Positions 17,690 through 28,819 of a stretch of 64,000 nucleotides of DNA are shown in pieces; position 1 is the stretch's first letter, and the number at the start of each line of letters is the position of its first letter. The notes beneath the pieces are model-generated. The model worked only from the letters and a program-made list of their open reading frames with translations. It made no database searches and had not been told where the DNA came from. The stretch lies in assembly GCA_965644295.1 (NCBI GenBank), contig CBFFRP010000125.1, forward strand, positions 175,005-239,004, in the 5' to 3' direction. The DNA comes from Paraphysomonas bandaiensis. Taxonomy: Eukaryota > Chrysophyceae. The position numbers and the translations under genes are program-made.

Positions 17690-18222
17690 ACAACAAAGTT
17701 GGACTCGTACTTTTCGTATAGTTGGGCCCTCAAAAAAGTCGGACTGGCACATTTTATTGGTGCTATGGAGGATAAGTGCCAGAGACATTTCTCCGGAAAA
17801 CTAACCTGAGCCGCATATATAGTCTGGAGTTATTGTCTGCTCACTCATAGCTTAATGCTTGTGTAATATAAGGGACAGTAATTAGTGCCGTCTTTGGGCC
17901 TTGACGAATAAACAAGCATCCAGTAAGGGTATCCGGGGTATTGGGTTGCCTGCTGAAGTAAAGTATCCGGACTGTTCACCTTAAGGACTCAAAAGTACTG
18001 AAGTTAGCAGATGTCAGGTATATCAACATTCTGATTACTCACTGTGTTTTCTTTGAGTGATAGAGTGAAGAAAGCGTTTGTGCTTGCGGTGACGAAACAG
18101 CTTTTGTAGCGATAAATAGTAGGATATCAGAGTTAACACTAGTTAGTTCAATGTTCAATTGTAATGATAAGTTAGTTCTTAAACGCCTATATAGCTAATA
18201 ATAAGACATTCACTACTATTAA
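17690..18222 (+). repeat. Dispersed repeat A, copy 3
   Basis: Contains 'aacaaagttggactcg', 'gtgccagagacatttctccgg', 'cctgagccgcat', 'gtctttgggccttgacgaataaac', 'gcatccag', 'gggtattgggttgcctgctgaagt', 'gtgacgaaacagcttttgtagcg' and 'aataagacattcacta', in the order seen in copy 1. Confidence 0.75.
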
Positions 18223-18765
18223 GATTTATAATCATCAGCTACCATCACTCATTTATATTTTTTATTTAGGTTTTAGATAGACTCGATATTACACAGTCAA
18301 TATAATATTTCAGCTTTACTACAATAATAATTATCGTACCACTAGTTCATGAAATACTGTTAATTATAGCTTCGACTGCCATGCAATTGGTTCACAACAC
18401 AGTTAGACTATATACTGCCATAATCAAGAAGTTGTACACAGTAATCAAATATTCTCACAGAATTCTATCTGCGATGTGAATGCCAAAAGTATTTATTGGC
18501 TCAAGCAATGCCAGATCTGTGGAGGAAGATATTATATTTCAAAAATAAATTAATATGTATGCTAGCACATAACCCACACCATGGATAGTAGAAATGTTTG
18601 TATTAATGCTGAAACGGAACTTACTATTTTGTACACAATTTAATATCCTTACACTAATTACAGAAAAAGTCAATAAAAAGTACCCCTATATAATCGATAT
18701 ATCCAGACAAGATATACATTCCAAACAGTGTACGCGTAATTCCGATTAGACCATCCACAGAGCAT
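18223..18765. other. AT-rich intergenic sequence
   Basis: No convincing reading frame, exon or RNA. It forms the 3' flank of the PIG-Y-like gene. Confidence 0.55.
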
Positions 18766-19143
18766 TTAACTATACTCAAACACTCGCATACTAAGCCAGT
18801 TCAGGTATATAATCACAAAGGTGGGAAGTACAGTTAGCGGGACTAGATAGCAGTAGTACTGGTCCGCGCGTATGAAATCAATCACTGGATTACCAGTTTC
18901 TGGAAGTACATTCGAAATAAAAGCAGCATACCTGGTAAGGAATCAGATTATTCATACCTAAGATGTGTATGAGTCTTACGTAAAACACACTCCTCCTGCT
19001 AGCACTACTGCAGACAGCAGAGCACTCCTGTAGGAATGAATTGATGAAGACAAGGGCTGATTACCCTCGTACTGCCGAAGTCCGAGTCGAGAATAGAGCA
19101 ACTCGCTAGGATTTTCGCTTGGATTTATGCAATCAAAACTCAT
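18766..19143 (-). CDS. PIG-Y-like small membrane protein
   Basis: Likely small subunit of the GPI-N-acetylglucosaminyltransferase that starts GPI-anchor synthesis in the ER. Two exons, 19143-18980 and 18931-18766, joined by a 48-nt GTAAGA..CCAG intron, give 109 residues. The start is MSFDCINPSENPSELL. The first hydrophobic segment is SALLSAVVLAGGVCF and the second lies in YYCYLVPLTVLPTFVIIYL, followed by NWLSMRVFEYS. Two membrane helices, the 'Y-x-L-x-P-(L/I)-T-x-x-P' core and the 'W..(M)(R/K)(V/L)F' end match PIG-Y, which is about 71 residues in human. The longer N-terminus is an addition. The start codon is 410 bp from that of the divergent EF-hand gene. The gene call is good; the family name rests on a short motif. 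Confidence 0.65.
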
Positions 19144-19552
19144 TCACGACAGTATGAAGCCCAAACCATATTGACAGTCCACGACCACAACACGCACAAT
19201 TGTCAGGACAGGACTCTGCTGTACAACAAACATACAGCAGTGTATACAATACGTATACCTATAGTTGTACTGTCAGTCTGTTTACCCCAATACTCGATAT
19301 GTGAAGTGTGAAGTGAGATTATCGCACGACTCTTGAATGTGTCATCACAATCCATGCACACATACCGCATACACCACCATTGCATGTCCTCACTCGAACA
19401 CTGTCCGTTTCCGTGTCACATATGCTGAAAGGTAGTCGACGGTATTGTGCTTTCATACCTTTATTGAGATGTGGCTATCTGTGGAGTGATAGCGTGGGTA
19501 ACGCTTTATTAAACGCAGGCTTGTCGAAGTCTTGCATCATAATAAATTGGCC
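19144..19552. promoter_or_regulatory. Divergent intergenic region, PIG-Y-like and EF-hand genes
   Basis: 409 bp between opposed start codons. Presumed to hold both promoters; no motif identified. Confidence 0.4.
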
Positions 19553-21083
19553 ATGGATGAAGAAGAAACGGAGCAGATATGTCAGAGGAAAGTGTTGCCA
19601 AAACGACCACAGCAATCACTTGTTAGACAAGTTGTGAACCTGCTAATGTTGGCAAGAAACGTCTATAGCGTGGACAAGAGGTTGAGAATATGGAAAGAAG
19701 AGTTTGAAAAGTTACAGCTGGGAGAGTTTGACATCCGCCGTATGTATCGCATATTTCGGCAAATAGATATGGACGGTGTTGATTTCGTCAACATAGAAGA
19801 GATGATGATGTTTTTCGGTGTTGAATGCACCACGTTCTCGAAAGAGGTGTTCTCGATACTGAGTGTGGTAGGGGTCTCCACAGTGTGCTCTTTTATTATT
19901 CAAGAATTTAATATAGAACATATGCCGCACTCTGAATTTTCGAGACTTTGTGCTCTGCATTTGGAATTTTCTCTCTCTTAATGATGATGCAATATGTAGG
20001 GTCTAAATGATGTGTTAGTTTTATGTTTGTAATGCCATGCAGATACTTTTGGCTTCGACTTATATGATAAGAATAACAACAATCAGCTAGAGCTTGCAGA
20101 AGTCAAGCGTATGCTTAAAGACCTCTACTCTGATCATTTTGAAACGAGCAAGAGGGCCATGGCGTAAGTTTACTGCCACTGACTTGTCAACTCTATCTAC
20201 CACAAACGATAAATATATTAACAGACTTTATCAGCGGGTGCGACTAAGAGGTGAAAGGATAGGGCCACAAGACAAGAGTTCAACGAATATGCTAGAAGTA
20301 ACCCCGCTCTTTTTTTCCCAGCTTTTGATATGCAGCGAAAGATTCGACAGCAAGTCATCGGTATAGTCTTCTGGAAGAATAAAGCAAGAGTCCGAGCCTT
20401 GAAGTGTGCAGCAGACTCGTGCCCCCGTATCAAGGACCTTCCCGATATCTTTACTCAGAAACATGATAGCTTTGATTTGGAAGTGGATACTACTGTGACT
20501 GAAAATTCTCTCTGCCAGAATTCGGGGAAAGGTTCTGTGAGGGGAGGGTCAGAGCCACCCGTCTATCCGAAGGGTTCACCGGAATAGTGAGCACATTAAT
20601 AGTGTGCGAAATATCTGTTCTAACTGAGATAACATACAGCCATGATATGCTGGAGGAACTGCTCACCCGCAAGATATCGAAGCAAAGTATTAAACTGGAG
20701 CCGCTTCCTCTTTCAGTACTCGACCCACTCCAGGCGGCCCAAATGTCTGGTACGTTTACTGTATATATATCGCCACCATTGTACAGTACCGTAAACGCTA
20801 GTTATTTTTACCTACAGTAAAGACACATTCCTTGCCGAGTACTAAGGATGCAGAGGTCACTGGAAAGAGTCCTATGAAATCTAAGATAAGCTTGAAGCTA
20901 TCGAATATCTCAGGAAAGTCACCTGAATCTAATATGTATCAAAGGAGGGGGCGCCGTGCGACAATAAGTGCCCTTATGGAAAATAGAAGGCGTATAGCTC
21001 CGGAATCTGAAAACGATGTTAAGCGATTGGAAACTACAAAATTTTCTGCAACAGAAAAGAAACGTCGTCGCAGTGTCTCATAA
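19553..21083 (+). CDS. EF-hand calcium-binding protein
   Basis: Exons: 19553-19867, 19917-19995, 20043-20163, 20263-20586, 20640-20749, 20818-21083. It starts MDEEETEQICQRKVL. A first, degenerate EF-hand is at IFRQIDMDGVDFVNIEEMM. The spliced segment LNFRDFVLCIWNFLSLNDD is followed by YTFGFDLYDKNNNNQLE, a complete loop with D, N, N, Q and a Glu at position 12. Next comes RQEFNEYARSNPALFFPAF and GIVFWKN, a pattern I associate with a protist and oomycete family of EF-hand proteins. The last third is basic and Ser/Lys-rich and ends KKRRRSVS. Phases agree at all junctions when the 20164-20262 intron is taken to end at AG 20262. Probably a Ca2+-responsive scaffold; the target is unknown. Confidence 0.75.
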
Positions 21084-22132
21084 TTCCATTATTTTACTGT
21101 TACAGTATTTGGTGGTTGTGAATGTGGTTATATGTCCCAGGCTAGCTATACCAGTCATGCAAGCCATACATGTGAGTACGTGGTTTACTTATTCCGTTTT
21201 ACCACTGACAATTCTAGATTTAATTATTTGTAGATATATGTATACTGCATAAGGGTTAGCATATACTTTAACCGATAGTATCCCATTACTAATGAATTGG
21301 ACATCGGATGTAAATCCATTATCTTTAACATGTACATCACAGCAAATAAGTTCCTTCTTAACAGCGGCTCTTCGCTCACTTGTTGATGAAAAAATATTAT
21401 GATTTACTTCACTCAGCAGTGTGTAGTGGCAATACAGGCAGCTCTCTTGACGTATTAGCAGTTATAATATGTGAAGAGTCTGGAGAAGTTCGATAAACAC
21501 ATCAGATATCTGGTCTATTGTCTATTCTAAGTGAAATACATAAACATTACTCACTGCACACTTCTACTACAAAGATTTTTTACTTATACATACAGGTTAT
21601 GAGGAAATATTGCTTATTCAACCTAGTCAATTTGGTGTAATTTCGTTTTCACCTAGCCATTTAATAATTCATACGTTGCTACTAAAGCCTATAGCTTATA
21701 AGTATCCACTATCTACGTCCATCGTCAGATCTATTCGTAGTACAATTGCGGTGGATGCGATACGCGATACATGACTTGCCTTTGGTTGCACAGTTGAGAA
21801 CAAAGTGTCGTTTTCAGTATTACGTATAACACGAATTGCGAAACACTGACTTCAAGACATAAAAGTAAGAAGTGAAAAAGTACTTATTACAACCAAATAC
21901 AGTACATCAGAAAGCATGACACTATCGAATCATGCGTATATAGTTGGCTGCACTGATATACAGGTCAGCATGTTTGATATATTAAACTTCAACGCGCGTT
22001 CATAAATCACTACACACGCCTGATAAACATTTATAGTACATATATTGTGATATGTATACCGTCAAAACAATACTGAACAGTCATACTTCATCTCTAGAAA
22101 GCTACCAGTAATATAAGATAAAATCGAAAGCA
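21084..22132. other. Intergenic region with an 85-bp repeat at 21188-21275
   Basis: The stretch 'cttattccgttttaccactgacaattctagattt...' to 'gtatac.gcat..gggttag.atac' at 21188-21275 recurs with few changes at 27832-27918. Otherwise AT-rich and without recognisable genes. Both genes that border it converge on it. Confidence 0.6.
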
Positions 22133-24641
22133 TCATACAGCAGTAAAAGGATAGACATTCAACTGCGGCAATGCTGAGTCGTTTTCGTCAGGAAGCGATA
22201 CAACAGGAGTCATTTGATGATTAGAACGAGGGGGTCCAATAGCAATACGGCTGGCTTTCGACCGCGAGCTAATTCCTCCTTTTGGTTTAACGAAGTATCG
22301 ATTCTTAATATTGTACACATCTGAAACATATTTATCATTAACGTTTAAGGAAGGTGCTAAATTCAATACGCACCTATCAATACACATTCTATGTCGCGTT
22401 GATTCACACGCGGTGGTCCACAATCAGGCCACAACACAACAGAATCACCACCAGACACCAAGAACCGGTTGTTCGTATCAACATAATGAATATCGGACAA
22501 AAGAACGATCACTCCAATGAAATTCAATTTTCGAAGACGGGTAACGAGGACGTGAGCTCTCTGTGGAGACAGCTCCCGGTGAATGAATACGATATCATAT
22601 GGCTCATGGGAGTTAATGGATTCCTTCACCTCCTCCAGAAGCTGCGCTTCGGAGTAGCAGTCAACAATGTCATTCACAGTACTGCGCATGGTATCTCGCA
22701 AGAAAGTGGCATTGTCATCCCCACAAGGACATCCAATTAGCACTCTATCAAGCCCCACATCCTCCAACTTCTCCACACCAACATTCTCCGAAATTAGGTT
22801 AGAAAACTTACCAGTGTTTTTACATACATGTGCACTACTTTCCCAGATCCGACTATCCCTCTGATGATGCATAGACTGATCGGTGCCTACAATAGGTATA
22901 TCCAATGCAAAAGTGCACCCCGGTCCTTCTCTAGGTAGGACATCCAAGGTCCCGCCGTTAAGTTCGACAATGATCCGTGACACTGACATATATTTTCAGT
23001 TAGTAAATAGTACAGATGCAATACAGCAGGTGCCACTTACTCCATAGATCCACCCGGGAACAATGTCTTGTAATCATGGGGGTGTGGTTGTGCTTAGAAT
23101 ATTGCTGCAACCGCTGGAATTCTTTCTGAAGACAGGACGAAAAATTAGCAAACAGCGCAAAATAGATGTTAGCTCTCCACTCACCTTAGGCATTCCAGGG
23201 CCAGAGTCATGCAATTCGATGCGCACAACACCCAGTTGACAGTGGGCACTGGCAGGAGGAAGAGTGCGTACTAACACATTGACCAGCCCGCCCCTAGGTG
23301 TACTCTCAACTACCGTAGAAGTGAGATTTCTAAGCACTTGAACAATCTTGCACTCATCCACTTCCACGCATTGTGTCAGAGAGTTCTTATTGACGCCGTC
23401 CTCACCTTCGTATGACAAGGTAATGCCACTCTTACTCGCCTGCACACACGAATTAGAGTGCATTCCCTACTCTGGTAGCCGCCTTACAATGAATGAAATA
23501 GGTTCCATTGCGTGTTGCACAAGATTTTCTACTCGCATTATTGTCTTGTTACAACCAATTTTGTTGTCTTCAATGTCACTGATCAATAACATGTCATCCA
23601 GAACTTGGTCGGCGACGGCACAGGAATTCATGAGATCGGAGAACATACGCTCTAGCTCCGACCCACTGTAGACATGACGGCCAATATTGCGAGCAACATC
23701 AAGCCCCATGTGTATAGTTCCTAAAGACGCGCGAACTTCCCTTGAAAGAAACCGTACAAACCCCTGTTTGATCTCGAAAATGTGCTGCACAAATTGTGAG
23801 AGTAGCGAAAGAAAAATAAATATCGCATGCATACCTTTGAGAGGGTCAAATCATGCCTCGCAATGTGCGACGGAATCACCGCAGCGACAACTCCCATACC
23901 AACATCACAAAGATTGAACACACCGTACATTACCAGCACATCGCTACCAGAGTCCAGTACACCTGGGCCCTGGACGAGAACCTTAGCCAAACTCTTTCCA
24001 ATCATCCCCAGCACCATCAGCAGTGAATAGTAGTGTGCATATTTGCTGCTACCTTTGAGAAATTTCAAGCTTTTTTCCCTCCAAGCCAAGCAATTAACTT
24101 TGTATACTATGACAAGAACCATAACTGTCGACAATAAGGTGATGGCGGCAGATATACGATGAGCTACATTCGGTACATTGTCAGTTACAAGACACCACAA
24201 TCTAACATTCGTGTCAGCGCCAAATAGTATTAATATTGTAGTATACAGGCGACTATAAGTCAAAGTGAAGTGCTCCTTATTGTGAAACATGTGACTCATT
24301 AGTGCTGCACGCAGTAACAGCTCCCGCATAAATGCGCTGCATACTAGTAGTATAGACGATGATCGGAAGAAGATAATCAAATTGGGAATAACGAGAGTGA
24401 AAATATGAACACATCGCGGAAGTAAAACAGAGAAAGGTAGATTAATATCAAGAGCCATATCGAGAGCAATGGGGAGAGTCACAGACATTGCCACAATACT
24501 AGTCTCAATCGCGAACTCGTAGCCCGCATAAGAGTGAAGCGGCTCCACTTCATAACCCAAAAAATAAGGGAACAGGCAGCAGAAAGAAGCCACCGCGGAG
24601 ATCAATAAAAAGACGCATAAACTTTTCCCTTCACGGCTCAT
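22133..24641 (-). CDS. Membrane hybrid histidine-kinase-like protein with degenerate catalytic sites
   Basis: Exons: 24641(or upstream)-23835, 23784-23488, 23439-23185, 23125-23041, 22982-22374, 22320-22133. The start is taken at the ATG of MSREGKSLCVFLL; an in-frame stretch upstream to 24740 lacks ATG and could be another exon. About seven hydrophobic segments (for example LLISAVASFCCLFPYFLG and VLLPRCVHIFTLVIPNLI) lead to a HisKA-like helix, FVRFLSREVRASLGTIHMG. The usual phospho-accepting His (SHEVRTPL) is Arg here. The ATPase region keeps LHDSGPGMP (G1 box), but the N box reads QVLRNLTSTVVES without the second Asn, and the G2 box is HCSRVDLWMSR in place of a Gly-rich GTGLGLS. The receiver-like domain has YDIVFIHREL where the Asp should be (YDLxLMD). 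RYFVKPKGG keeps a Lys-Pro. The reading frame is intact and spliced, so it is probably a functional pseudokinase scaffold, not a pseudogene. Confidence 0.8.
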
Positions 24642-24741
24642 GATATGAAAGTTCTCTTTGGTAAGTTGGTAAGCAGCTCCTACAGCTGATATCCGTGAAA
24701 TATCTCCTTGGAACTGTCTCTGTTTATATGAAGAGACCAAA

Positions 24742-25194
24742 ACGGCGATAGGTGCGGCTATTCACGATGACCATTCACTGTTTATGAAGGAATTCCAACT
24801 AAGGTGCACATTGGGTCGTAAAATGACCATTCATACAAGTAACAATTTGTAATATTTTCATAACAAAATACGTGAAACCTAATGGCACCCTCCACCCTGC
24901 TGTCCCCCACACTATCGTTGTATCAGTATTCCCCTAAAAAAAACATATTTCCAGTCGGCGCCGTTTTTTATAAAAAGTCCAGAAATGTCGTTCTGAACTC
25001 TCTTTTTTTTATCTCGTTTCAGTGACATTGAAATACTATTAACACAAGCAACACTTGAACTGACCCGACACTGGACACTTATCATTCTATGGCAATCATG
25101 GACCGCTGGACACGAATATGCAATCAGATTTTCATTTCATATACTGCTTCTTTCAATATCGCAAGGTTTCCTATATCGTTCCAATTCATCGAGT
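24742..25194. other. Upstream region of the histidine-kinase-like gene
   Basis: No gene seen. Probable promoter or 5' exon territory; contains short poly-A and poly-T runs. Confidence 0.5.
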
Positions 25195-25303
25195 ACCCTC
25201 CTTCAATAACTACACACCGAAACAACTAACACATACAACGCCATGTCCCTCGTATGCACGAGTGTTCATATCATAAAGACTCCTCTCCACTCATCCATAC
25301 TAC
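25195..25303. repeat. Left arm of a 105-bp inverted repeat pair
   Basis: The reverse complement ('atgagtggagaggagtcttt', 'atgatatgaacactcgtgc', 'atacgagggacatggcgttg', 'tatgtgttagttg.ttcggt', 'gtgtagttattgaagga') matches 26070-26172 with only a few differences. The 766 bp between the arms hold no clear gene. Possibly the terminal repeats of a small DNA element of about 980 bp. Confidence 0.8.
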
Positions 25304-26069
25304 TTCTGCTTTCAACCAGCAATATGAGGTGAACAACTGTGTCGGCAGTGGCACTGGGTGTCCATCCGCTGTGCTCCGTACAGCCTTCACTTACACTTTA
25401 AACTGGTAAGAATGGAGAGAATTAGAGGCATTGACTCTATGTGATGTGGTATGTGTTTTCTTATGAAGGGTCGGGAATGTTAATACTCTGTCTATCATGT
25501 ATATATTATATATATAACCTCACAATAGCGGACTGATTCCTTATGCCATAGAATGACTCTGGGTAGAGAATCTACATCGAAAATTATTTACTCTCCTCCA
25601 ATACAGCTTGAGTAATGTCTCTGGCTTGTTGAAAGTAACCTATTGGCGTATGTTTGTTTCGTTGCGTGCTCTACGTGGAGTGTAGAATCACTCCACTATC
25701 GCCCTATAGGAATTGCCATTTGATCCCCATGGCTTTTCCGGGACGCAAAACCTTTCACAGAGATTGTCACGTTTGCTTGTTGACTACATATCATGTACAG
25801 TAGGTTCACGATGCAACTTGTATTTATGTTAGTCCTGCCTTGTATAATATAGGTTCTTGATTAATTGTGTAACGTTTCCGTGTGCCTTATATATAATATC
25901 TAATTAAGATAGTTTCATCCTACCTTTGTTTGTATTTAAAAATCAGATATCCACGAATTGAAGAAGAAACACACTATATTCTACCATATTATTATTTCAT
26001 TATTTGCTTCATACTTCACAACGTGTATTACATTACATACCACTGAGAGTATTAATGTCCAATATAGTG
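25304..26069. other. Interior of the 105-bp inverted repeat pair
   Basis: Without a credible coding frame. Contains 'atgtatatattatatatataacc' and other AT-rich runs. If the arms are transposon ends, this is a non-autonomous interior. Confidence 0.5.
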
Positions 26070-26172
26070 AAATGAGTGGAGAGGAGTCTTTATGATATGA
26101 ACACTCCTCGTGCATACGAGGGACATGGCGTTGTATGTGTTAGTTGATTCGGTGTGTAGTTATTGAAGGAAT
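26070..26172. repeat. Right arm of the 105-bp inverted repeat pair
   Basis: Mirror of 25195-25303. The arm contains its own short hairpin (cctcgtgcatacgagg). Confidence 0.8.
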
Positions 26173-26412
26173 TAGTGTTTGTTAAGGTAGTTTATTGACG
26201 TGTATCAATGGTTATGTAGGACTGTTTTTAGGTTTGTGGTGGCCCCGATTCTTCAGGCGTGTGCTATAGGTATACTACGTACTGTGTATGTAGAGTAGAC
26301 AACAACAAAAAAATCTCCTGATCATACGGTACATGACAGAGATCTACTTTGAGGGGATCTCCAAGTGGAGTGAATGGGGCAAGTGAAACTAAGCAGTGCA
26401 TATATGATAAGG

Positions 26413-27335
26413 CATCGGTGGGCCATATTAGGTACCTATAGGTACTTCGAACTACCTATTAGGTACATACCTATTAGGTACCTACCTGTAGGTATTCCTA
26501 GCGACCCTACCTATAGGTAGGTGCCTATGTCTCACCACCTATAGGTACCATAAAATCATACCTATAGGTACCTCGGCCCTAGGCATTACCTATAGGTTAG
26601 TTGTCATCTACCTATAGGTCTTAGCGCACGTTAACTATAGGGACCACAACACCATACCTATAGGTACCTCAGCCCTAGGTATTACCTATAGGTTAATTGT
26701 CATCTACCTATAGGTAGCAATGTCAAGAATAGGTAGTACTTATAGGTACCGAGAAGTACCTACTAGGAACTTTTTTAGTACCTATAGGACACGTATAGGT
26801 CGTACCTGTAGGTCCGTATTAGGAACTTGTTTGTACCTATAGGTCGAACGGAAGTGGTTGCACCTTGGTGCTTGCGGCGACGCACAAGCAGCTTTCGTAG
26901 CGTTAAATAGTAGGATAAAAGAGTTTGTATTGATTAGTTACGGGTAGTGGTCTAACTAGTATGACTAGCATTCTTCTAGCCACTAATTGATGCAAGGTCT
27001 CAACGCCTATTGCTAAATAATCAGACATTCACTATGTACCTATAGGTCACTATTAGGAACTTGCTTAGTACATATAGGTCAAAAAGGTAGTGCCTAATAG
27101 GGGTTCCTAATGCAATTATTAGGTACCAAGAAATAGGACCCACCTATAGCTGGTCTTGCCACCTATAGGTGGCCTATCTGAAGCTGGTATAGGTGCTATC
27201 TATTGGGCTAAAATGTACCTATAGGTACTAGGCAAGTTCCTAATAGGTACCAGGAGATTTAATTAATAAAGTACCTATAGGTCTCCTATAGGTACCTACC
27301 TATAGGTACTTTTTCTGAGGTCCACCGATGAAGGG
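26413..27335. repeat. Array of the palindrome ACCTATAGGT, ends marked by CATCGGTGG
   Basis: About 17 exact copies of CCTATAGG counted by eye in roughly 900 bp (the last about 190 bp of which is an inserted repeat), plus many one-base variants (CCTGTAGG, CTATTAGG, CATATAGG). Spacing is irregular, so this is not a simple tandem repeat. The array starts just after 'gcatcggtgggcc' and stops just before 'ggtccaccgatga', an inverted pair sharing CATCGGTGG. Dispersed repeat A (second half) is inserted at 26846-27035. A smaller array of the same unit is at 32.36-32.64 kb. Confidence 0.85.
26846..27035 (+). repeat. Dispersed repeat A, second half only, inside the palindrome array
   Basis: From 'gaacggaagtggttgcacc' to 'cagacattcactat'. 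It is almost identical to the reverse complement of 58850-59040 over about 190 bp, which implies recent movement. The 13 bases gtacctataggtc occur on both sides. They could be a target-site duplication or simply array units. Confidence 0.8.
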
Positions 27336-28066
27336 AAGCTTAACGTACTCTCTTTGCACATATATAAATGCTGGCCGAAGCTAGGTGAATTAAATAGTAG
27401 CCGCTGAATTGACGAAGGAAGATTGAGCATTATGTGACTTAGGTAGTGTCGCAATTATTGTGTATTAATGAAGCTTGTCCCATTGTGAGAGTATATTGTT
27501 AGAAAAAGACTGGTCAGTAAACTCTTGTGCTCATTCTGCGCTGTCACCTGCCCACAGAAATGCTGAAACTTTTTACTGTATTTTCTTTTCTACTGATAGC
27601 GCTAGAGTAGTGTGCATACATGTAAAGTTGATGAACTGTCACTCAAATCCCATTCAGTACACACCTTGAATACAGCAGTCGCAATACGCTCATCAAGGTA
27701 CTTTCAATGTATGAAATAATGTGTAGAGAGGTAGTAATATAACTATTATCACAATTTCTTTGCTAACTACACTTAGTAAGTACTAACTACGTGCTAACAT
27801 GCGCTGCTAAATAGGTTTAAGACGTAATGATTACTTATTCCGTTTTACCACTGACAATTCTAGATTTAAATATTTGTAGATATATGTATACAGCATTCGG
27901 GTTAGTATACACTTTAGCAGATAAAATATTCATCGCAAAACCTAAATGTGACACATTACTTCTTAGTTTTTATTGTCATGTACTTTATAGAAACAAATAA
28001 TACAATAAGAAATCGTGTTATGCACGAAACGAATAGCCAAGTCATCCACTACTTCTATATACGTCA
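27336..28066. other. Intergenic, includes repeat copy 27832-27918
   Basis: Holds the second copy of the 85-bp repeat first seen at 21188-21275. No gene recognised; a short frame at 27475-27669 has no support. Confidence 0.55.
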
Positions 28067-28819
28067 CTACGGCGTGGGATTACTTTCTGAGTCTTCGGAA
28101 AGAGCAGCATAGTTAGGAAGTGAGTCTCCGCTGATTATAGTTGTGCCATTCGGCTTCCCTGCAAATAGTGCTGCAAGTGTTCCACAAAGAAACGACAATG
28201 AACCCACAACAAAGAGAGTGACAGCAAACTCGTGATACAAATTCGGTATAAAGTATATGCACCCCACGATAAATAAAATTGAACCGGTGATGTAAGCAAA
28301 TACCACAAACACATTAGCACAAAACTGAGTCCAGGTAATACGCTTTCGTTGTCGTAAATGATAAGCATTGAGTATATTATATAGTGGGGCGAACACGAGC
28401 AATACTGATCCTATCACAAAGCTCGCGATGCCTTCAGCCATGCCATCAATTTTAATCACTGCAGGAATAAAAAATACCGAACCAATAATATAAAACAGAT
28501 CCGCTACGATATAAATACATGCATTGCAGATAGCTCTACCACGTTCGTTGTCTCTATAGCTTCTTCCGAGTGACATGATGGATGCAACTAGCCAGAGCGA
28601 CGATCCAAGCAAAAAAAGTAACGCTCCCCACATGGGACAATGCCACTTGTAGCATGAACTACGAAGTCTTGGGTAGAAACATATAGATCCGAACACGAAA
28701 ACACATGCTCCCCAAACTCTAAGTATAGATATGATGATATCCATTGACTGTGAGAGCAACCCTACAGACAATTGACTTCCTTTGAACGCAAGTCTTCGAT
28801 CGTTATAATCTTCGCTCAT
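28067..28819 (-). CDS. Multi-pass membrane protein, YrhK-like
   Basis: Single exon, 250 residues from the ATG of MSEDYNDRRLAFKGSQ. Six or more hydrophobic helices alternate with repeated motifs of the type 'F-x-x-GS-x-x-F-x-P': CVFVFGSICFYP, FYIIGSVFFIP, YITGSILFIVGCIYFIP and LFVVGSLSFLCG. Recurrent (F/I)xxGSxxF helices are the hallmark of YrhK-like domains, here present as several repeats in one chain. The C-terminus is short and polar. Function of the family is unknown; it probably sits in the plasma or an internal membrane. The MFS transporter gene starts 329 bp away in the opposite direction. Confidence 0.75.
   Translation of the reverse strand: MSEDYNDRRLAFKGSQLSVGLLSQSMDIIISILRVWGACVFVFGSICFYPRLRSSCYKWHCPMWGALLFLLGSSLWLVASIMSLGRSYRDNERGRAICNACIYIVADLFYIIGSVFFIPAVIKIDGMAEGIASFVIGSVLLVFAPLYNILNAYHLRQRKRITWTQFCANVFVVFAYITGSILFIVGCIYFIPNLYHEFAVTLFVVGSLSFLCGTLAALFAGKPNGTTIISGDSLPNYAALSEDSESNPTP

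Noticed and set aside
22354-22740. 128-codon plus-strand frame
   Set aside because: It is antisense to the receiver-like exon of the histidine-kinase-like gene and has no features of its own.
26413-27335. CRISPR array or simple satellite
   Set aside because: The unit is a 10-bp palindrome with irregular spacing and no unique spacers of equal length, and the DNA is eukaryotic.
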